Assembly: GCA_963699825.1 (NCBI GenBank)
Contig: CAVOVI010000001.1
Coordinates: forward strand, 310,001 to 374,000
Origin: SPDF01 sp963699825
GTDB taxonomy: Bacteria; Gemmatimonadota; Gemmatimonadetes; Gemmatimonadales; GWC2-71-9
Length of the DNA stretch: 64,000 nt
Direction: 5' to 3'
The notes under the pieces were generated by a model. The model made no database searches and was not told where the DNA came from. It worked only from the letters and a program-made list of their open reading frames with translations. Below, piece by piece: positions 47,322-56,855 of the stretch; position 1 is the stretch's first letter, and each line of letters opens with the position of its first letter. Both the position numbers and the translations under genes were made by a program.

Positions 47322-48986
47322 ATGAGCACTGGCCCTACCGCTACCAAGTTCATCTTCGTGACCGGCGGCGTCGTCTCCTCCCTCGGGAAGGGGATCGCCG
47401 CCGCTTCGCTGGGACGGCTCCTCGTCGAACGCGGGCTGACCGTGACGATGCAGAAGTTCGATCCCTACATCAACGTCGATCCCGGCACGATGTCACCGTT
47501 CCAGCACGGTGAGGTGTACGTCACCGACGACGGCGCGGAGACCGACCTCGACCTGGGACACTACGAGCGGTTCATCGACCGGTCGCTCTCCCAGCAGAAC
47601 AACATCACCACCGGGCGGATCTACCAGACGGTCATCAACAAGGAACGCCGAGGCGAATACCTCGGGGCGACCGTGCAGGTCATTCCGCACATCACCGACG
47701 AGATCAAGAACGCCATTCGGCGGACCGCGCCGGGGCACGACGTGGTCATCACCGAAATCGGCGGCACGGTCGGCGACATCGAATCGCAGCCCTTCCTCGA
47801 GGCCATCCGGCAGTTCCGCCAGGAAGTCGGCCGCGACAACGTGCTCTTCATGCACCTGACGCTGGTGCCGTATATCGCCGCGGCGGGCGAGGTGAAGACC
47901 AAGCCGACGCAGCACTCGGTCCGCGAGCTGATGCAGATCGGTATCCAGCCCGACATCCTCGTCTGTCGCACCGAGCGCCCGCTCTCCGCCGACATCAAGC
48001 GGAAGATCGCGCTCTTCTGCAACGTGGACTTCGCCTGCGTGGTCGAGAGCCCCGACGTGAAGTCGATCTACGAGATCCCGCTCCGGTTGCACGACCAGGG
48101 CCTCGATCGCGAAGTCTGCGAGCGGCTCCGGATGGTCACCAAGGATCCCGACCTGCGGCCGTGGCGCGCCATCGTGGACCGGATATTGACGCCGAAGCAC
48201 GAGACCCGTATCGCCGTTGTCGGGAAGTACACCGACCTCGCCGACGCCTACAAGTCGGTCCAGGAAGCGCTCATTCATGGCGGTATCGCCCACGACACCC
48301 ACGTGCAGATCGACTGGCTGTCGAGCGATCTGTTCACCGACCAGGAAACGGCCGCCAAGCTGCTCGCCGGATATGACGGGCTGCTGGTGCCGGGCGGCTT
48401 CGGCGTGCGCGGCATCGAGGGGATGATCGAGGCGGTTCGCTGGGCGCGCGAGAACAACCTGCCGTTCTTCGGGATCTGCCTCGGCCTGCAGATCGCCATC
48501 ATCGAGTTTGCCCGCAACGTCTGCGAGCTCCCCGATCCGAACAGCACGGAGTTCGCGCCGGAGTGCGGAACGCCGGTGGTGAACCTGATGGAGAGCCAGC
48601 GCGACGTGAGCAACCTCGGCGGCACGATGCGCCTCGGCGCCTACGCGGCGCGACTCCGTCCCGGTTCGAAGGTGGCGCTGGCCTACGGTACCACTGAGAT
48701 CAGCGAACGGCATCGGCACCGCTGGGAGGTGAACAACTCCTATCGCGACGTGCTCGCCGAATTCGGGCTGCGCCTCTCTGGTCAGTCACCGGACGGCGGC
48801 CTGGTGGAGTTGATCGAGCTGCCGGACCATCCCTGGTTCATCGGCTGCCAGTTCCATCCTGAGCTGAAGTCGCGGCCGACCCGCCCGCACCCGCTCTTCG
48901 CCGGCTTCATCGGCGCGGCGCTGAAGCATCACCAGGCGGCGCCGGCACCGGCCAAGAAGGACAACCTCGCCGAGGCCGCGCACTAG
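47322..48986 (+). CDS. pyrG: CTP synthase
   Basis: Amidotransferase making CTP from UTP and glutamine. The synthase domain opens with FIFVTGGVVSSLGKGIAAASLGRLL, has MQKFDPYINVDPGTMSP and YIAAAGEVKTKPTQHSV, and is followed by the class I glutaminase domain with the nucleophile Cys386 in FGICLGLQ and FHPE near the end. 554 residues, intact. Its location between kdsB and kdsA is sensible: CTP is the co-substrate of KdsB. Confidence 0.98.
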   Translation: MSTGPTATKFIFVTGGVVSSLGKGIAAASLGRLLVERGLTVTMQKFDPYINVDPGTMSPFQHGEVYVTDDGAETDLDLGHYERFIDRSLSQQNNITTGRIYQTVINKERRGEYLGATVQVIPHITDEIKNAIRRTAPGHDVVITEIGGTVGDIESQPFLEAIRQFRQEVGRDNVLFMHLTLVPYIAAAGEVKTKPTQHSVRELMQIGIQPDILVCRTERPLSADIKRKIALFCNVDFACVVESPDVKSIYEIPLRLHDQGLDREVCERLRMVTKDPDLRPWRAIVDRILTPKHETRIAVVGKYTDLADAYKSVQEALIHGGIAHDTHVQIDWLSSDLFTDQETAAKLLAGYDGLLVPGGFGVRGIEGMIEAVRWARENNLPFFGICLGLQIAIIEFARNVCELPDPNSTEFAPECGTPVVNLMESQRDVSNLGGTMRLGAYAARLRPGSKVALAYGTTEISERHRHRWEVNNSYRDVLAEFGLRLSGQSPDGGLVELIELPDHPWFIGCQFHPELKSRPTRPHPLFAGFIGAALKHHQAAPAPAKKDNLAEAAH

Positions 48987-49799
48987 ATGACCTGGACCTT
49001 CGGCCGTGCCCCGTTCCTGATCGCCGGGCCGTGCATGGTCGAATCCGACGCGCTCATGCTCCGCGTCGCCGAGGCGCTTGCCGCCCTCTCGGCGCGGCAC
49101 GGGATGCCCGTCTGCTTCAAGGCGAGTTTCGACAAGGCCAATCGCTCGCGGATGGGCGGGCAGCGGGGCCCCGGGCTCGAGGAAGGGCTGCGGGCGCTCG
49201 AACGGGTGCGTACCGCGACCGGGCTTCCGATCCTGACCGACATTCACGAGGCCGCGCAGGCGGCACCTGCCGCCGAGGTCGTGGACATCCTGCAGATCCC
49301 GGCCTTTCTCTGCCGGCAGACCGACCTCCTGGTGGCCGCCGGACAGACGGGGCGCCCGGTGAACATCAAGAAGGGCCAGTGGATGCAGCCGGAGGGGATG
49401 CTCGGCGCCGTCGAAAAGGTGAAGGGTGCCGGCTCGAAGGACGTGGCCGTGACGGAACGGGGAACCTTCTTCGGGTACGGCGATCTCGTGGTGGATATGC
49501 GGAGCTTTCCGCGGATGGCGGCCGCCACTGGCGTGCCGGTCATCTTCGACGCGACGCACTCGGTCCAGCAGCCGGGGCAGGGAGAGGGAGGCGCCAGCGG
49601 CGGGCTCCGGCACTTCATTCCACCCCTGCTGGCGGCGGCCGCCGTCAGTGGTGCAGACGGCTTCTTCCTGGAGACCCATCCCGACCCGGCACGCGCACCG
49701 AGCGACGCTGCGACCCAGTGGCCGTTGGAGCGGCTCGACGAACTGATGGATCGCACCCTCGACCTCTGGGCCCGCGCCCGCGAGGGCGTCCGTGCTTGA
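48987..49799 (+). CDS. kdsA: 3-deoxy-8-phosphooctulonate synthase
   Basis: Condenses arabinose 5-phosphate and phosphoenolpyruvate to Kdo 8-phosphate. Motifs are LIAGPCMVES, CFKASFDKANRSR, TDIHEAAQAAPAAEVVDILQIPAFLCRQTDLL, NIKKGQWMQPEGM and DATHSVQQPG. 270 residues. The cysteine in AGPCMVES suggests the metal-dependent branch. The ATG follows the pyrG stop with no gap; the 3' end overlaps kdsC. Confidence 0.96.
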   Translation: MTWTFGRAPFLIAGPCMVESDALMLRVAEALAALSARHGMPVCFKASFDKANRSRMGGQRGPGLEEGLRALERVRTATGLPILTDIHEAAQAAPAAEVVDILQIPAFLCRQTDLLVAAGQTGRPVNIKKGQWMQPEGMLGAVEKVKGAGSKDVAVTERGTFFGYGDLVVDMRSFPRMAAATGVPVIFDATHSVQQPGQGEGGASGGLRHFIPPLLAAAAVSGADGFFLETHPDPARAPSDAATQWPLERLDELMDRTLDLWARAREGVRA

Positions 49800-50346
49800 T
49801 CCGCGCGTGGCGCGCAAGGTCCGCCTCCTGGCCCTCGATGTCGATGGGGTGCTCACCGACAACGCGGTGTACATCGGCGCATCGCATGGGGAGCGGGTGG
49901 AACTGAAGCGATTCGACATCCAGGACGGGCTCGGCCTCGCCCTGCTGCAGGACACCGGCATTCGCGTCGCGCTGGTGAGCGGCCGGGTTTCCGAGGCGAC
50001 CGCGCTGCGGGCCAGTGAACTGCGGATCGACGATGTGATCCAGGACGCCGGCGCCCGCAAGGTCCCCGCACTGAGTGCGCTCCTCGAGAAGCACAGCATT
50101 GGATGGGATGAAGTCGCGTTCGTCGGCGACGACCTGGCCGATGTCCCGGTGATGCAGCGAGTCGGGCTCCCGATCGCGGTGGCCAACGCAGTGCCGGAAA
50201 TGAAGGCGATTGCCGCGTACGTGACGGAGGCGGAGGGGGGCCACGGGGCGGTGCGCGAAGTCGTGACGGCGGTGCTGACGGCCCGCGACGAATACGAGGC
50301 GGCGGTCGAACGCTACCTCGCGAAACGAGATGGCCGTGACGCGTGA
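49792..50346 (+). CDS. kdsC: 3-deoxy-D-manno-octulosonate 8-phosphate phosphatase
   Basis: HAD-family phosphatase of 184 residues, third step of Kdo synthesis. Motif I is LALDVDGVLTDN, motif II VALVSGR, and motif IV FVGDDLADVPVM. There is no cap domain, as in tetrameric KdsC. It starts at GTG 49792 inside kdsA and overlaps kdsD by 17 bases. Confidence 0.95.
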   Translation: MLDPRVARKVRLLALDVDGVLTDNAVYIGASHGERVELKRFDIQDGLGLALLQDTGIRVALVSGRVSEATALRASELRIDDVIQDAGARKVPALSALLEKHSIGWDEVAFVGDDLADVPVMQRVGLPIAVANAVPEMKAIAAYVTEAEGGHGAVREVVTAVLTARDEYEAAVERYLAKRDGRDA

Positions 50347-51301
50347 CCCCGTCGCACTGACCGCGCTGGGTCGGAGAGTCCTTGAGCTGGAGGCCCGGGA
50401 GATCGAACGGGCCAGCGCGCGGCTGGACGGGGCGTTCGCCCGCGCGGTGGAACTGCTGGCAGCAGCCAAGGGACGGGTCATCGTGTCGGGGGTCGGCAAA
50501 TCAGGGCTGATCGCGCGGAAGATCGCGGCGACGCTGACCTCCACCGGCACGCCTGCCACCTATCTGCACCCGGTGGACAGCCTGCACGGCGACCTCGGCA
50601 TCGTGGGACGCGACGACGTGGCGATCCTGCTCAGCAAGAGCGGCGAGACCGAAGAGCTCTTCGGCCTCCTGACCGCGCTGCAGCGGCTGAACGTACCGAT
50701 CATCGCCCTGACAGGGGGCTCGGGCTCCACGCTCGCCAAGGTGGCGCGGGAGGTACTCGATGCCGGGGTGGCGGAGGAAGCCTGCCCGCACGACCTGGCT
50801 CCGACCACCAGCACGGGCGTCGCCCTGGCACTCGGCGATGCGCTGGCCGTCGCGCTCCTCGAGGTCAAGGGGTTCAAGCGAGAAGACTTCGCCGAGCTCC
50901 ATCCCGGCGGCACGCTGGGGCGGAAGCTGCTCCTCCGCGCGCACGACGTGATGCTGCCGATCCAGGGCGTGCTGCCCCCAACCGCGACGATGCGGGAGTG
51001 CGTCGTGGCGCTGGCCCGCCACCGTGGACTCGCCATCGTGGCGGAACAGGGCAAGGTGCTCGGCGTCGTGACCGCGGGCGACCTGAGCCGCCTGGCACAG
51101 ACCGATGCCGGGTTCCTCGACGGCCTCGCCTCCGATGTGATGACCCGCGCGCCGAAGTCGGCGGTGGCGGACGAACTCGCCGCGGCGGTGCTCGGTCGGA
51201 TGGAACGGCACGGCATCATGGCGATGCCGGTGCTCAACGAAGGTGGCGACCTCGTCGGCGTGATCCACCTGCACGACCTGATGCGGGCAGGGGCAGGGTG
51301 A
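50330..51301 (+). CDS. kdsD: Arabinose-5-phosphate isomerase (SIS + CBS)
   Basis: Isomerises ribulose 5-phosphate to arabinose 5-phosphate for Kdo. The SIS domain covers about residues 35-190 (VIVSGVGKSGLIARKIAATLTSTGTPA shortened, LHGDLGIV, ILLSKSGETEELF, DLAPTTSTGVALALGDALA). Two CBS motifs follow (MLPIQGVLPPTATMRECVVAL and VMTRAPKSAVADELAAAVL). 323 residues. It overlaps kdsC at the start and lptC at the end. Confidence 0.95.
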   Translation: MAVTRDPVALTALGRRVLELEAREIERASARLDGAFARAVELLAAAKGRVIVSGVGKSGLIARKIAATLTSTGTPATYLHPVDSLHGDLGIVGRDDVAILLSKSGETEELFGLLTALQRLNVPIIALTGGSGSTLAKVAREVLDAGVAEEACPHDLAPTTSTGVALALGDALAVALLEVKGFKREDFAELHPGGTLGRKLLLRAHDVMLPIQGVLPPTATMRECVVALARHRGLAIVAEQGKVLGVVTAGDLSRLAQTDAGFLDGLASDVMTRAPKSAVADELAAAVLGRMERHGIMAMPVLNEGGDLVGVIHLHDLMRAGAG

Positions 51302-51858
51302 AGGTCGTCCCCTGGATTCGGGCCGGGGTGGTCGTGGGAGGAATCCTCCTGGCCGCCGCCTGCAACCGCACCGGCGCCAGCCCAGGTGTGCTGGCCACTG
51401 CGGCGGACACGGCGGACCAGACGCTGATCAAGGTGCGGCACATCATCACGCGGGACGGCATCCAGAAGAGCCTCGTGGAGGCGGACACCGCCTACTACTA
51501 CGAGGGATCGCAGACGTTCGAACTTCGGGTGGTGACGGTGACCTTCTACGACAAGGACGGGGCGCCGACCTCGACCCTGACCTCGAACGAAGGCACCTAC
51601 CAGACGATGACCGGCGTGATGGAGGGCCGAGGAAGCGTGGTGGTCGTCTCGACCGACGGGAGGCGGACGCTCAAGAGCGAGCAGCTCCACTACGACCCGG
51701 GCAAGAACGAAATCTCGTCGAAGGTGTTCTACACCTACGACCAGGGATCGAACCATCTCGAGGGAGACGGATTCACCTCGGATCCGGCGTTCCAGCGGAT
51801 GCAGACCGCCAACGCCCGCGGCCGAGCGGACGAAGGCATCATCCTGCCGGGGCAGTGA
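51298..51858 (+). CDS. lptC: LptC-like LPS export lipoprotein
   Basis: 186 residues. A hydrophobic N-terminus ends in LLAAACN, a possible lipobox, and the periplasmic part is a LptC/OstA-type beta-jellyroll: HIITRDGIQKSLVEADTAYYYEGSQTFELRVVTV in successive strands, and STLTSNEGTYQTMTGVMEGRGSV. LptC passes LPS from the LptBFG transporter to LptA. GTG start in the kdsD stop. The role is strongly supported by lptA and lptB next to it. Confidence 0.88.
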   Translation: MKVVPWIRAGVVVGGILLAAACNRTGASPGVLATAADTADQTLIKVRHIITRDGIQKSLVEADTAYYYEGSQTFELRVVTVTFYDKDGAPTSTLTSNEGTYQTMTGVMEGRGSVVVVSTDGRRTLKSEQLHYDPGKNEISSKVFYTYDQGSNHLEGDGFTSDPAFQRMQTANARGRADEGIILPGQ

Positions 51859-51859
51859 G

Positions 51860-53213
51860 GTGCGGGCGCTCCTGATTGGCGCCGTCCTGGTCGCCGGCGT
51901 GGCCGTGACGCCCGAGGCGGCGCAGGGACAGGACGAGAGCCAGGGACAGCGGTGCCGGATCAGGCTGGAGCATGCCGACCGGAGCTACACCGCCGGCCAG
52001 GACAACTACTTCGCCGGTGGGGACGTCCGGCTCCGCTGCGACGGCACCTCGATCCGGATGCGGAGCGACAGTATCGCCTCCTTCGGCGGTCAGATCGTCG
52101 AGTTCATCGGCCGCGTGCGGTACGAGGATTCCTCGATGGTGATGACCGCCGACAACGGGACCTATCATCGGGCCGGGGAACGGTGGGAGGCTCGCGGGAA
52201 CGTCGTCACGCGCAGCACCGGGGGATCCACGCTGCGGGGACCGTCGCTCGACTACTACCGGATCGTGCCGGGCCAGCGCGAAGTCGTGGAGGTGTACGCG
52301 CCGGGCCGCCCGACGATCGACTACGTCCCTCGCGACTCGACCGGCGCGGAGCAGGAGCCGTACGTGATCGTCGGCGACCGGGTCCGGATGAAGGGCGAGG
52401 ATCGCCTCTGGGCTGGCGGGCGGGTCACCATCAACCGCAGCGACGTGGCCGCAAGCGCCGACTCGATGCGACTCGACACCGGAGCGGGGCAGGACGGCGC
52501 GCTGGTGCGCAGCGCGCAGATCAACGGCCTCGGCAAGGATCCGTTTTCCCTCTTCGGAAACCGGATCGACCTCAAGCTGGAGCAGAACGACTTGACCTAC
52601 GTGCAGGCCGATGGCGACGGGAGAGCCGTCAGTGCGGACTGGACCCTCGTGGCCGACACCATCGGCCTCGACGTGAACGAGCGCGTGCTCGAGCAGACCC
52701 TCGCCTGGGGCTCCGTCGTTCGGCCGCACGCCGTCTCGACGACCTACGAGATCACGGCCGATTCGCTCGCGCTGGACTCGCCGGGCAAGGTGCTGACCGA
52801 GGCGCGGGCGTTCGGCAAGGCGTGGGTAGCCAGCGGGGAAGACACCACGGCCGCGAATCGTGACTGGCTCCGAGGCGACACCGTGACCGCCCGGTTCGCG
52901 CAGACCGAGGTGGAGGGGAAGACGAAGACGGCGGTGCGGCGGGTCGACTCGTGGGGGAATGCCACCGCGTTGTATCGCGTGTTCGACCAGGCAAGTCCGG
53001 GGGTGCCGTCGCTCAACTATGCCCGCGGCAACCGAATCGTGGTCGAAATGAACGCCGGGCCGAAGAGCGAGGTGGAGCGGGTCGAGATTCTCGGGCAGGT
53101 GGATGGCGTCCAGTTGCAGCCGAAACCGGTCGCGCGGGACACGACGACCGCGCCGGCCGATTCGGCCGCCGGCGCCGGCGCCAGCCGACTCGACCCCGAC
53201 GGTGCAACCATGA
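51860..53213 (+). CDS. lptA: LptA/OstA-like periplasmic LPS-transport protein (fused in the raw frame to lptB)
   Basis: A signal peptide (VLVAGVAVTPEAAQGQ) and about 400 residues of OstA-type strands (FAGGDVRLRCDGTSIRMRSDSIASFGG, EFIGRVRYEDSSMVMTADNGTY, RWEARGNVV). The raw reading frame runs on into the LptB ATPase with no membrane segment between. Removing one base near 53180-53190 gives a tail GADSTPTVQP and a TGA at 53211-53213 overlapping ATG 53210. I therefore place the end there. Alternatively the ORF really is one 838-residue protein, which would leave an ATPase in the periplasm. Confidence 0.75.
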
Positions 53214-54376
53214 CCCATCCCGGCTGGATCGGCGCGCTCCCGGAACGCGACGCCTCGCTCTCGCTGGCGCTCGCCGCGCTGGTCCATGGGGCCGACGACG
53301 ACGGCTCCCTTTCGCTCGACCGCCTGGTCATGGGATATCGCAGCACCTTCCTGAGCGCGGTCGAGACGATCCCGGGGCTCCCGCGGTCCGAGCTCAGCGG
53401 AGACCAGCTCCGTGAGAGCCTGACCCAGTCGGTCCTGCCGCGACTGGCGGACGGGGGCTGGATCGGGGACGAGAGCGGCACCGGCTGGACGACTGTCCGC
53501 GCGACGCCAGGGTGGTGGGCGGATGCGGTGGCCGACCGTGGGGCCGCACTGACGGCACTGCTCACCGCGGCTCAGGAAGGGCACACCCGCCACGACGCCA
53601 GCCGACCGGCTGCGGTCGGGCAGGGGAGTGTCCTCGAAGGAATCGGGCTCTGCAAGAGCTTCCGCCAGCGGCGGGTCGTGGACAACGTCTCGATCCGGGT
53701 GGAACAGGGCGAGATCGTCGCGCTCCTGGGCCCGAATGGCGCCGGAAAGACCGTGACCTTCTACTGCCTGACCGGCATCATCCGCCCCGATGCGGGAACG
53801 GTGTTTCTTGACGGCGACGACATGACGGGCGCCGCGATGTACCAGCGGGCGCGGCGCGGCCTCGGATACCTGGCGCAGGAGCCCTCGGTGTTCCGGCGGC
53901 TCACGGTCGAGGAGAATGTGCTGGCGATCCTCGAGATGCTGCCGCTCTCGAAAGTGGAGCGCCAGGAGCGTCTCGAGCAGATGCTCGATGAATTGTCGAT
54001 CAAGCACCTGCGGAAGAGCATGGCCTACTCGCTGAGCGGCGGCGAGCGCCGGCGCCTCGAGATTACCCGGGCGCTGGTGACCGAACCGAAGTTCATGCTG
54101 CTTGACGAACCGTTCGCCGGCGTGGACCCGATCGCGGTGAACGACATTCAGACCATTGTCGCCGGACTCCGCCACCGCGGGCTCGGCGTGCTGATCACCG
54201 ACCACAACGTCGAGCAGACGCTCGACATCGTGGATCGGGCGTACATCCTCTTCGAAGGAAAAGTCCAGGCCGCCGGCACCGTACCCGAACTCGTCTTCGA
54301 CGAGCGGGTCGCCGAGCTTTATCTGGGGCCCACCCTGACGGCCAGGCTCCGGGCCCGATTGGAGAACGTCGCGTGA
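53210..54376 (+). CDS. lptB: LptB, LPS export ABC ATPase with N-terminal extension
   Basis: From ATG 53210 the product is about 388 residues. The first 145 or so form a domain I do not recognise, with DDGSLSLDRLVMGYRS and TVRATPGWWADAVADRGAALTALL. The ATPase follows: Walker A GPNGAGKT, Q-loop LAQEPSVFRRLTVEENVLAIL, signature LSGGERRRLEITRAL, Walker B MLLDEPFAGVDPI and switch His in ITDHNVEQTL, all LptB-typical. LptB may instead start inside the region at about 53620. The 3' end overlaps rpoN by four bases, a widespread lptB-rpoN arrangement. Confidence 0.88.
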   Translation: MTHPGWIGALPERDASLSLALAALVHGADDDGSLSLDRLVMGYRSTFLSAVETIPGLPRSELSGDQLRESLTQSVLPRLADGGWIGDESGTGWTTVRATPGWWADAVADRGAALTALLTAAQEGHTRHDASRPAAVGQGSVLEGIGLCKSFRQRRVVDNVSIRVEQGEIVALLGPNGAGKTVTFYCLTGIIRPDAGTVFLDGDDMTGAAMYQRARRGLGYLAQEPSVFRRLTVEENVLAILEMLPLSKVERQERLEQMLDELSIKHLRKSMAYSLSGGERRRLEITRALVTEPKFMLLDEPFAGVDPIAVNDIQTIVAGLRHRGLGVLITDHNVEQTLDIVDRAYILFEGKVQAAGTVPELVFDERVAELYLGPTLTARLRARLENVA

Positions 54377-55890
54377 AGACAGGACTCTCGCAGCACCTCG
54401 GTCAACGGCAGGAATTGCGCATCAACCCTCGCCTCTACCAGGCGATGGACATGCTCTACATGCCGATGATGGACCTGCAGCAGCACCTGAAGCAGGAGCT
54501 GCTCGTCAACCCGTTCCTCGAACTGCTTGAGCCTGAAGAGGAAGAGCAGGATGGCGCGGACCGCGAGAAGGACAAGGAACAGGAGAAGGAGCAGGCCGCC
54601 AAGGAAGACGAGATGGACTGGGAGGAGATTCTCCTCAACGGGTTCGACGTCGGCGGCACGCGCGAGCAGCACGAACAGCTCGAGTACACCGAGGCGGTGA
54701 CGGTCCAGAGCCGGGACCTGACCGACCACCTGCGCGAGCAGCTCAAGATGCTCGACCTGACGCCGCGGCAGGTGCTCCTGAGCGAGGAGTTCATCGGCAA
54801 CATCAAGGAGGACGGTTTCCTGGCGGCGTCGCTGGAGGAGATCGTCGGCTCCGTCAACCAGCTGATCACCTCGCATGCGCGGGACAACGGCGATCTCGAC
54901 GAGGAACTGGACCTGGACAACCTGGACGCCGATCCCGCGGTCGGTGAACTCCCCGAGGGCGTGGAGCTCTACGGGATGGAAGAGGCGGAAGAGATGCTCC
55001 GCATCATCCAGGCCCTCGACCCGCCGGGGATCGGCGCCCGGGACATCCAGGAATGCCTCCTGATCCAGCTTCGCGAGCTCGGCGAGACGAAGACGCTCAC
55101 CTACCAGCTGGTGTCGGAGGCGTTCGGTGACCTCATCGCCCACCGCTGGAACGATCTCGCCCGGCGTTTCGGGGTGCAGGCCGTGGACGTGCAGTCGGCC
55201 GCCGACTCGCTCGCGTCGCTCGACCCGAAGCCCGGCCTCAAGTATTCCGGCAAGGACGACGGGTACATCACGCCCGACCTGATCGTGAAGAAGGTCGACG
55301 CCGACTACAAGGTCTTCCTGAACGACACCGGGATGCCGCGGCTGCGCCTGTCGCGCGCCTACCAGGAGGTCACCCGCGACCGCAAGCGCCTCACCCAGGA
55401 GAACCGCGAGTTCATCGCCTCGAAGATGAACAGCGCCACCTGGATGATCCAGGCCATCGAACAGCGGCGCCAGACGATGCTCAAGGTGATGAACTTCATC
55501 GTGGACCGGCAGCGGGAGTACTTCGAGAAGGGCATCGAGTACCTCAAGCCGCTCACCCTGCGTGAGGTCGCCGAGGTCATCAACATGCACGAATCGACCG
55601 TGAGCCGGGTGACCAACGAGAAGTACGTGCAGACGCCGCGCGGCGTGCTGCCGCTCAAGTTCTTCTTCAGCAGCGCGCTCAGCACGTCGTCGGGCGAGGA
55701 CGCCAGCGCCCGGTCGATCCGCGCCAAGCTCGAGAAGATGGTGGCCGACGAGGACACCGGGAAGCCGCTGACCGACCAGCAGATCGTGCACCTGTTCCAG
55801 GAGCAGGGGATCAAGATCGCCCGCCGCACGGTCGCCAAGTATCGCGATCAGCTCGGGATCCTCCCGGCCCGGATGCGGAAGCGGGTATGA
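54373..55890 (+). CDS. rpoN: RNA polymerase sigma-54 factor
   Basis: Alternative sigma factor that needs enhancer-binding AAA+ activators. Region I begins LSQHLGQRQELRINPRLYQAMDMLYMPMMDLQQHL (Gln/Leu rich). Region II is very acidic (residues about 53-85). The core-binding domain follows, then a helix-turn-helix near LREVAEVINMHESTVSRVTNEKYVQ, and the RpoN box ARRTVAKYR at residues 483-491. 505 residues from GTG 54373. Directly after lptB, as in Proteobacteria. Its presence predicts -24/-12 promoters in the genome. Confidence 0.97.
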   Translation: MKTGLSQHLGQRQELRINPRLYQAMDMLYMPMMDLQQHLKQELLVNPFLELLEPEEEEQDGADREKDKEQEKEQAAKEDEMDWEEILLNGFDVGGTREQHEQLEYTEAVTVQSRDLTDHLREQLKMLDLTPRQVLLSEEFIGNIKEDGFLAASLEEIVGSVNQLITSHARDNGDLDEELDLDNLDADPAVGELPEGVELYGMEEAEEMLRIIQALDPPGIGARDIQECLLIQLRELGETKTLTYQLVSEAFGDLIAHRWNDLARRFGVQAVDVQSAADSLASLDPKPGLKYSGKDDGYITPDLIVKKVDADYKVFLNDTGMPRLRLSRAYQEVTRDRKRLTQENREFIASKMNSATWMIQAIEQRRQTMLKVMNFIVDRQREYFEKGIEYLKPLTLREVAEVINMHESTVSRVTNEKYVQTPRGVLPLKFFFSSALSTSSGEDASARSIRAKLEKMVADEDTGKPLTDQQIVHLFQEQGIKIARRTVAKYRDQLGILPARMRKRV

Positions 55891-56855
55891 GCTTCCCGGC
55901 GCGGACCGGCCCGGTCGATGTCAGCGTGCTGGTGCCCGCCAAGGACGAGGCGGAGAATCTCCCCGAGTTTCTCCGGCTCTGCGCCGAGGCGCTCGGCCCG
56001 GCGCCGTTCACCTTCGAGGTGGTCGTGGTGGACGACGGCTCCCGGGACCGCACGGCGCTGGTGCTCGAGGCGGAACGGGTGCGGAACACCTTCCTGACGG
56101 TGGTCACCCACAGCCGGCAGCGGGGCATCGCCGACGCCCTGCGCTCCGCCGGCGACGCCGCGCGCGGGGACGTCTTCGTCTTCTATCCCGCCGACCTGCA
56201 GTACCTCCCCGAGGACATTCCGGCGCTGGTGGCGCCGATCCTGGCGGGGCGCGCCGACATCGTGACGGGGACCAAGCAGGGGAAGTACGAGAAGGCGTTC
56301 GTGTCCAGCGTCTACAACGCCCTCTGCCGCTGGCTCTTCGGCGTTCGGGTCACCGACCTCAATTCGGTCAAGGCGTACCGCCGCGAGGTGATGGCCCACG
56401 TCCCGATGCGGCCCGACTGGCACCGCTACATGGTGGTCGTGGCGGCCGCCGAGGGGGCGCGGCTGACGTCGCTGCCGGTGCCGCTCTATCCGCGCAAGGC
56501 AGGAGTCTCGAAGTTCAACTGGAAGCGCATTCCCGTCGGTGTACTCGACCTGCTGTCGGTCTGGTTCCAGCTGCGCTTCGGCCGGAAGCCGCTGCTCTTC
56601 TTCGGTGGGTTGGGCGCCTTGCTCTTCGGGGTCGGGTTCCTGGCCGGCATCGTGGCGCTGGTGCTGCGCTTCGGCTACGGGATCGGCTTCCGGCCGTTGC
56701 TCAACCTCGTCGAGACGATGGTCATCAGCGGCATCGTGCTGTTCGGATTCGGGTTTGTCGGGGAGATGATCGCCGGGTTCCGGGAGGATGTGCAGGGGAT
56801 GCGACGTGATGTCGATCGACTGGCCGCACGCGCTCGGGAGCAGGACGACGGATGA
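55887..56855 (+). CDS. Family 2 glycosyltransferase, polyprenyl-phosphate type, with C-terminal helices
   Basis: 322 residues. GT-A domain: SVLVPAKDEAENLPEFL, VVVDDGSRDRT, FYPADLQYLPEDIPALV with the DxQ variant of the metal motif, and DLNSVKAYRREV. Two membrane helices follow (LLFFGGLGALLFGVGFLAGI and VETMVISGIVLFGFGFVG) and a coiled-coil-like tail. Resembles enzymes that transfer a sugar to undecaprenyl phosphate. It overlaps rpoN by four bases and leads the surface-glycan block. Confidence 0.85.
   Translation: MSFPARTGPVDVSVLVPAKDEAENLPEFLRLCAEALGPAPFTFEVVVVDDGSRDRTALVLEAERVRNTFLTVVTHSRQRGIADALRSAGDAARGDVFVFYPADLQYLPEDIPALVAPILAGRADIVTGTKQGKYEKAFVSSVYNALCRWLFGVRVTDLNSVKAYRREVMAHVPMRPDWHRYMVVVAAAEGARLTSLPVPLYPRKAGVSKFNWKRIPVGVLDLLSVWFQLRFGRKPLLFFGGLGALLFGVGFLAGIVALVLRFGYGIGFRPLLNLVETMVISGIVLFGFGFVGEMIAGFREDVQGMRRDVDRLAARAREQDDG

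Noticed and set aside
48786..50186. 466-codon minus-strand open frame across pyrG, kdsA and kdsC
   Set aside because: Lies opposite three firmly identified genes and shows no motif of its own.
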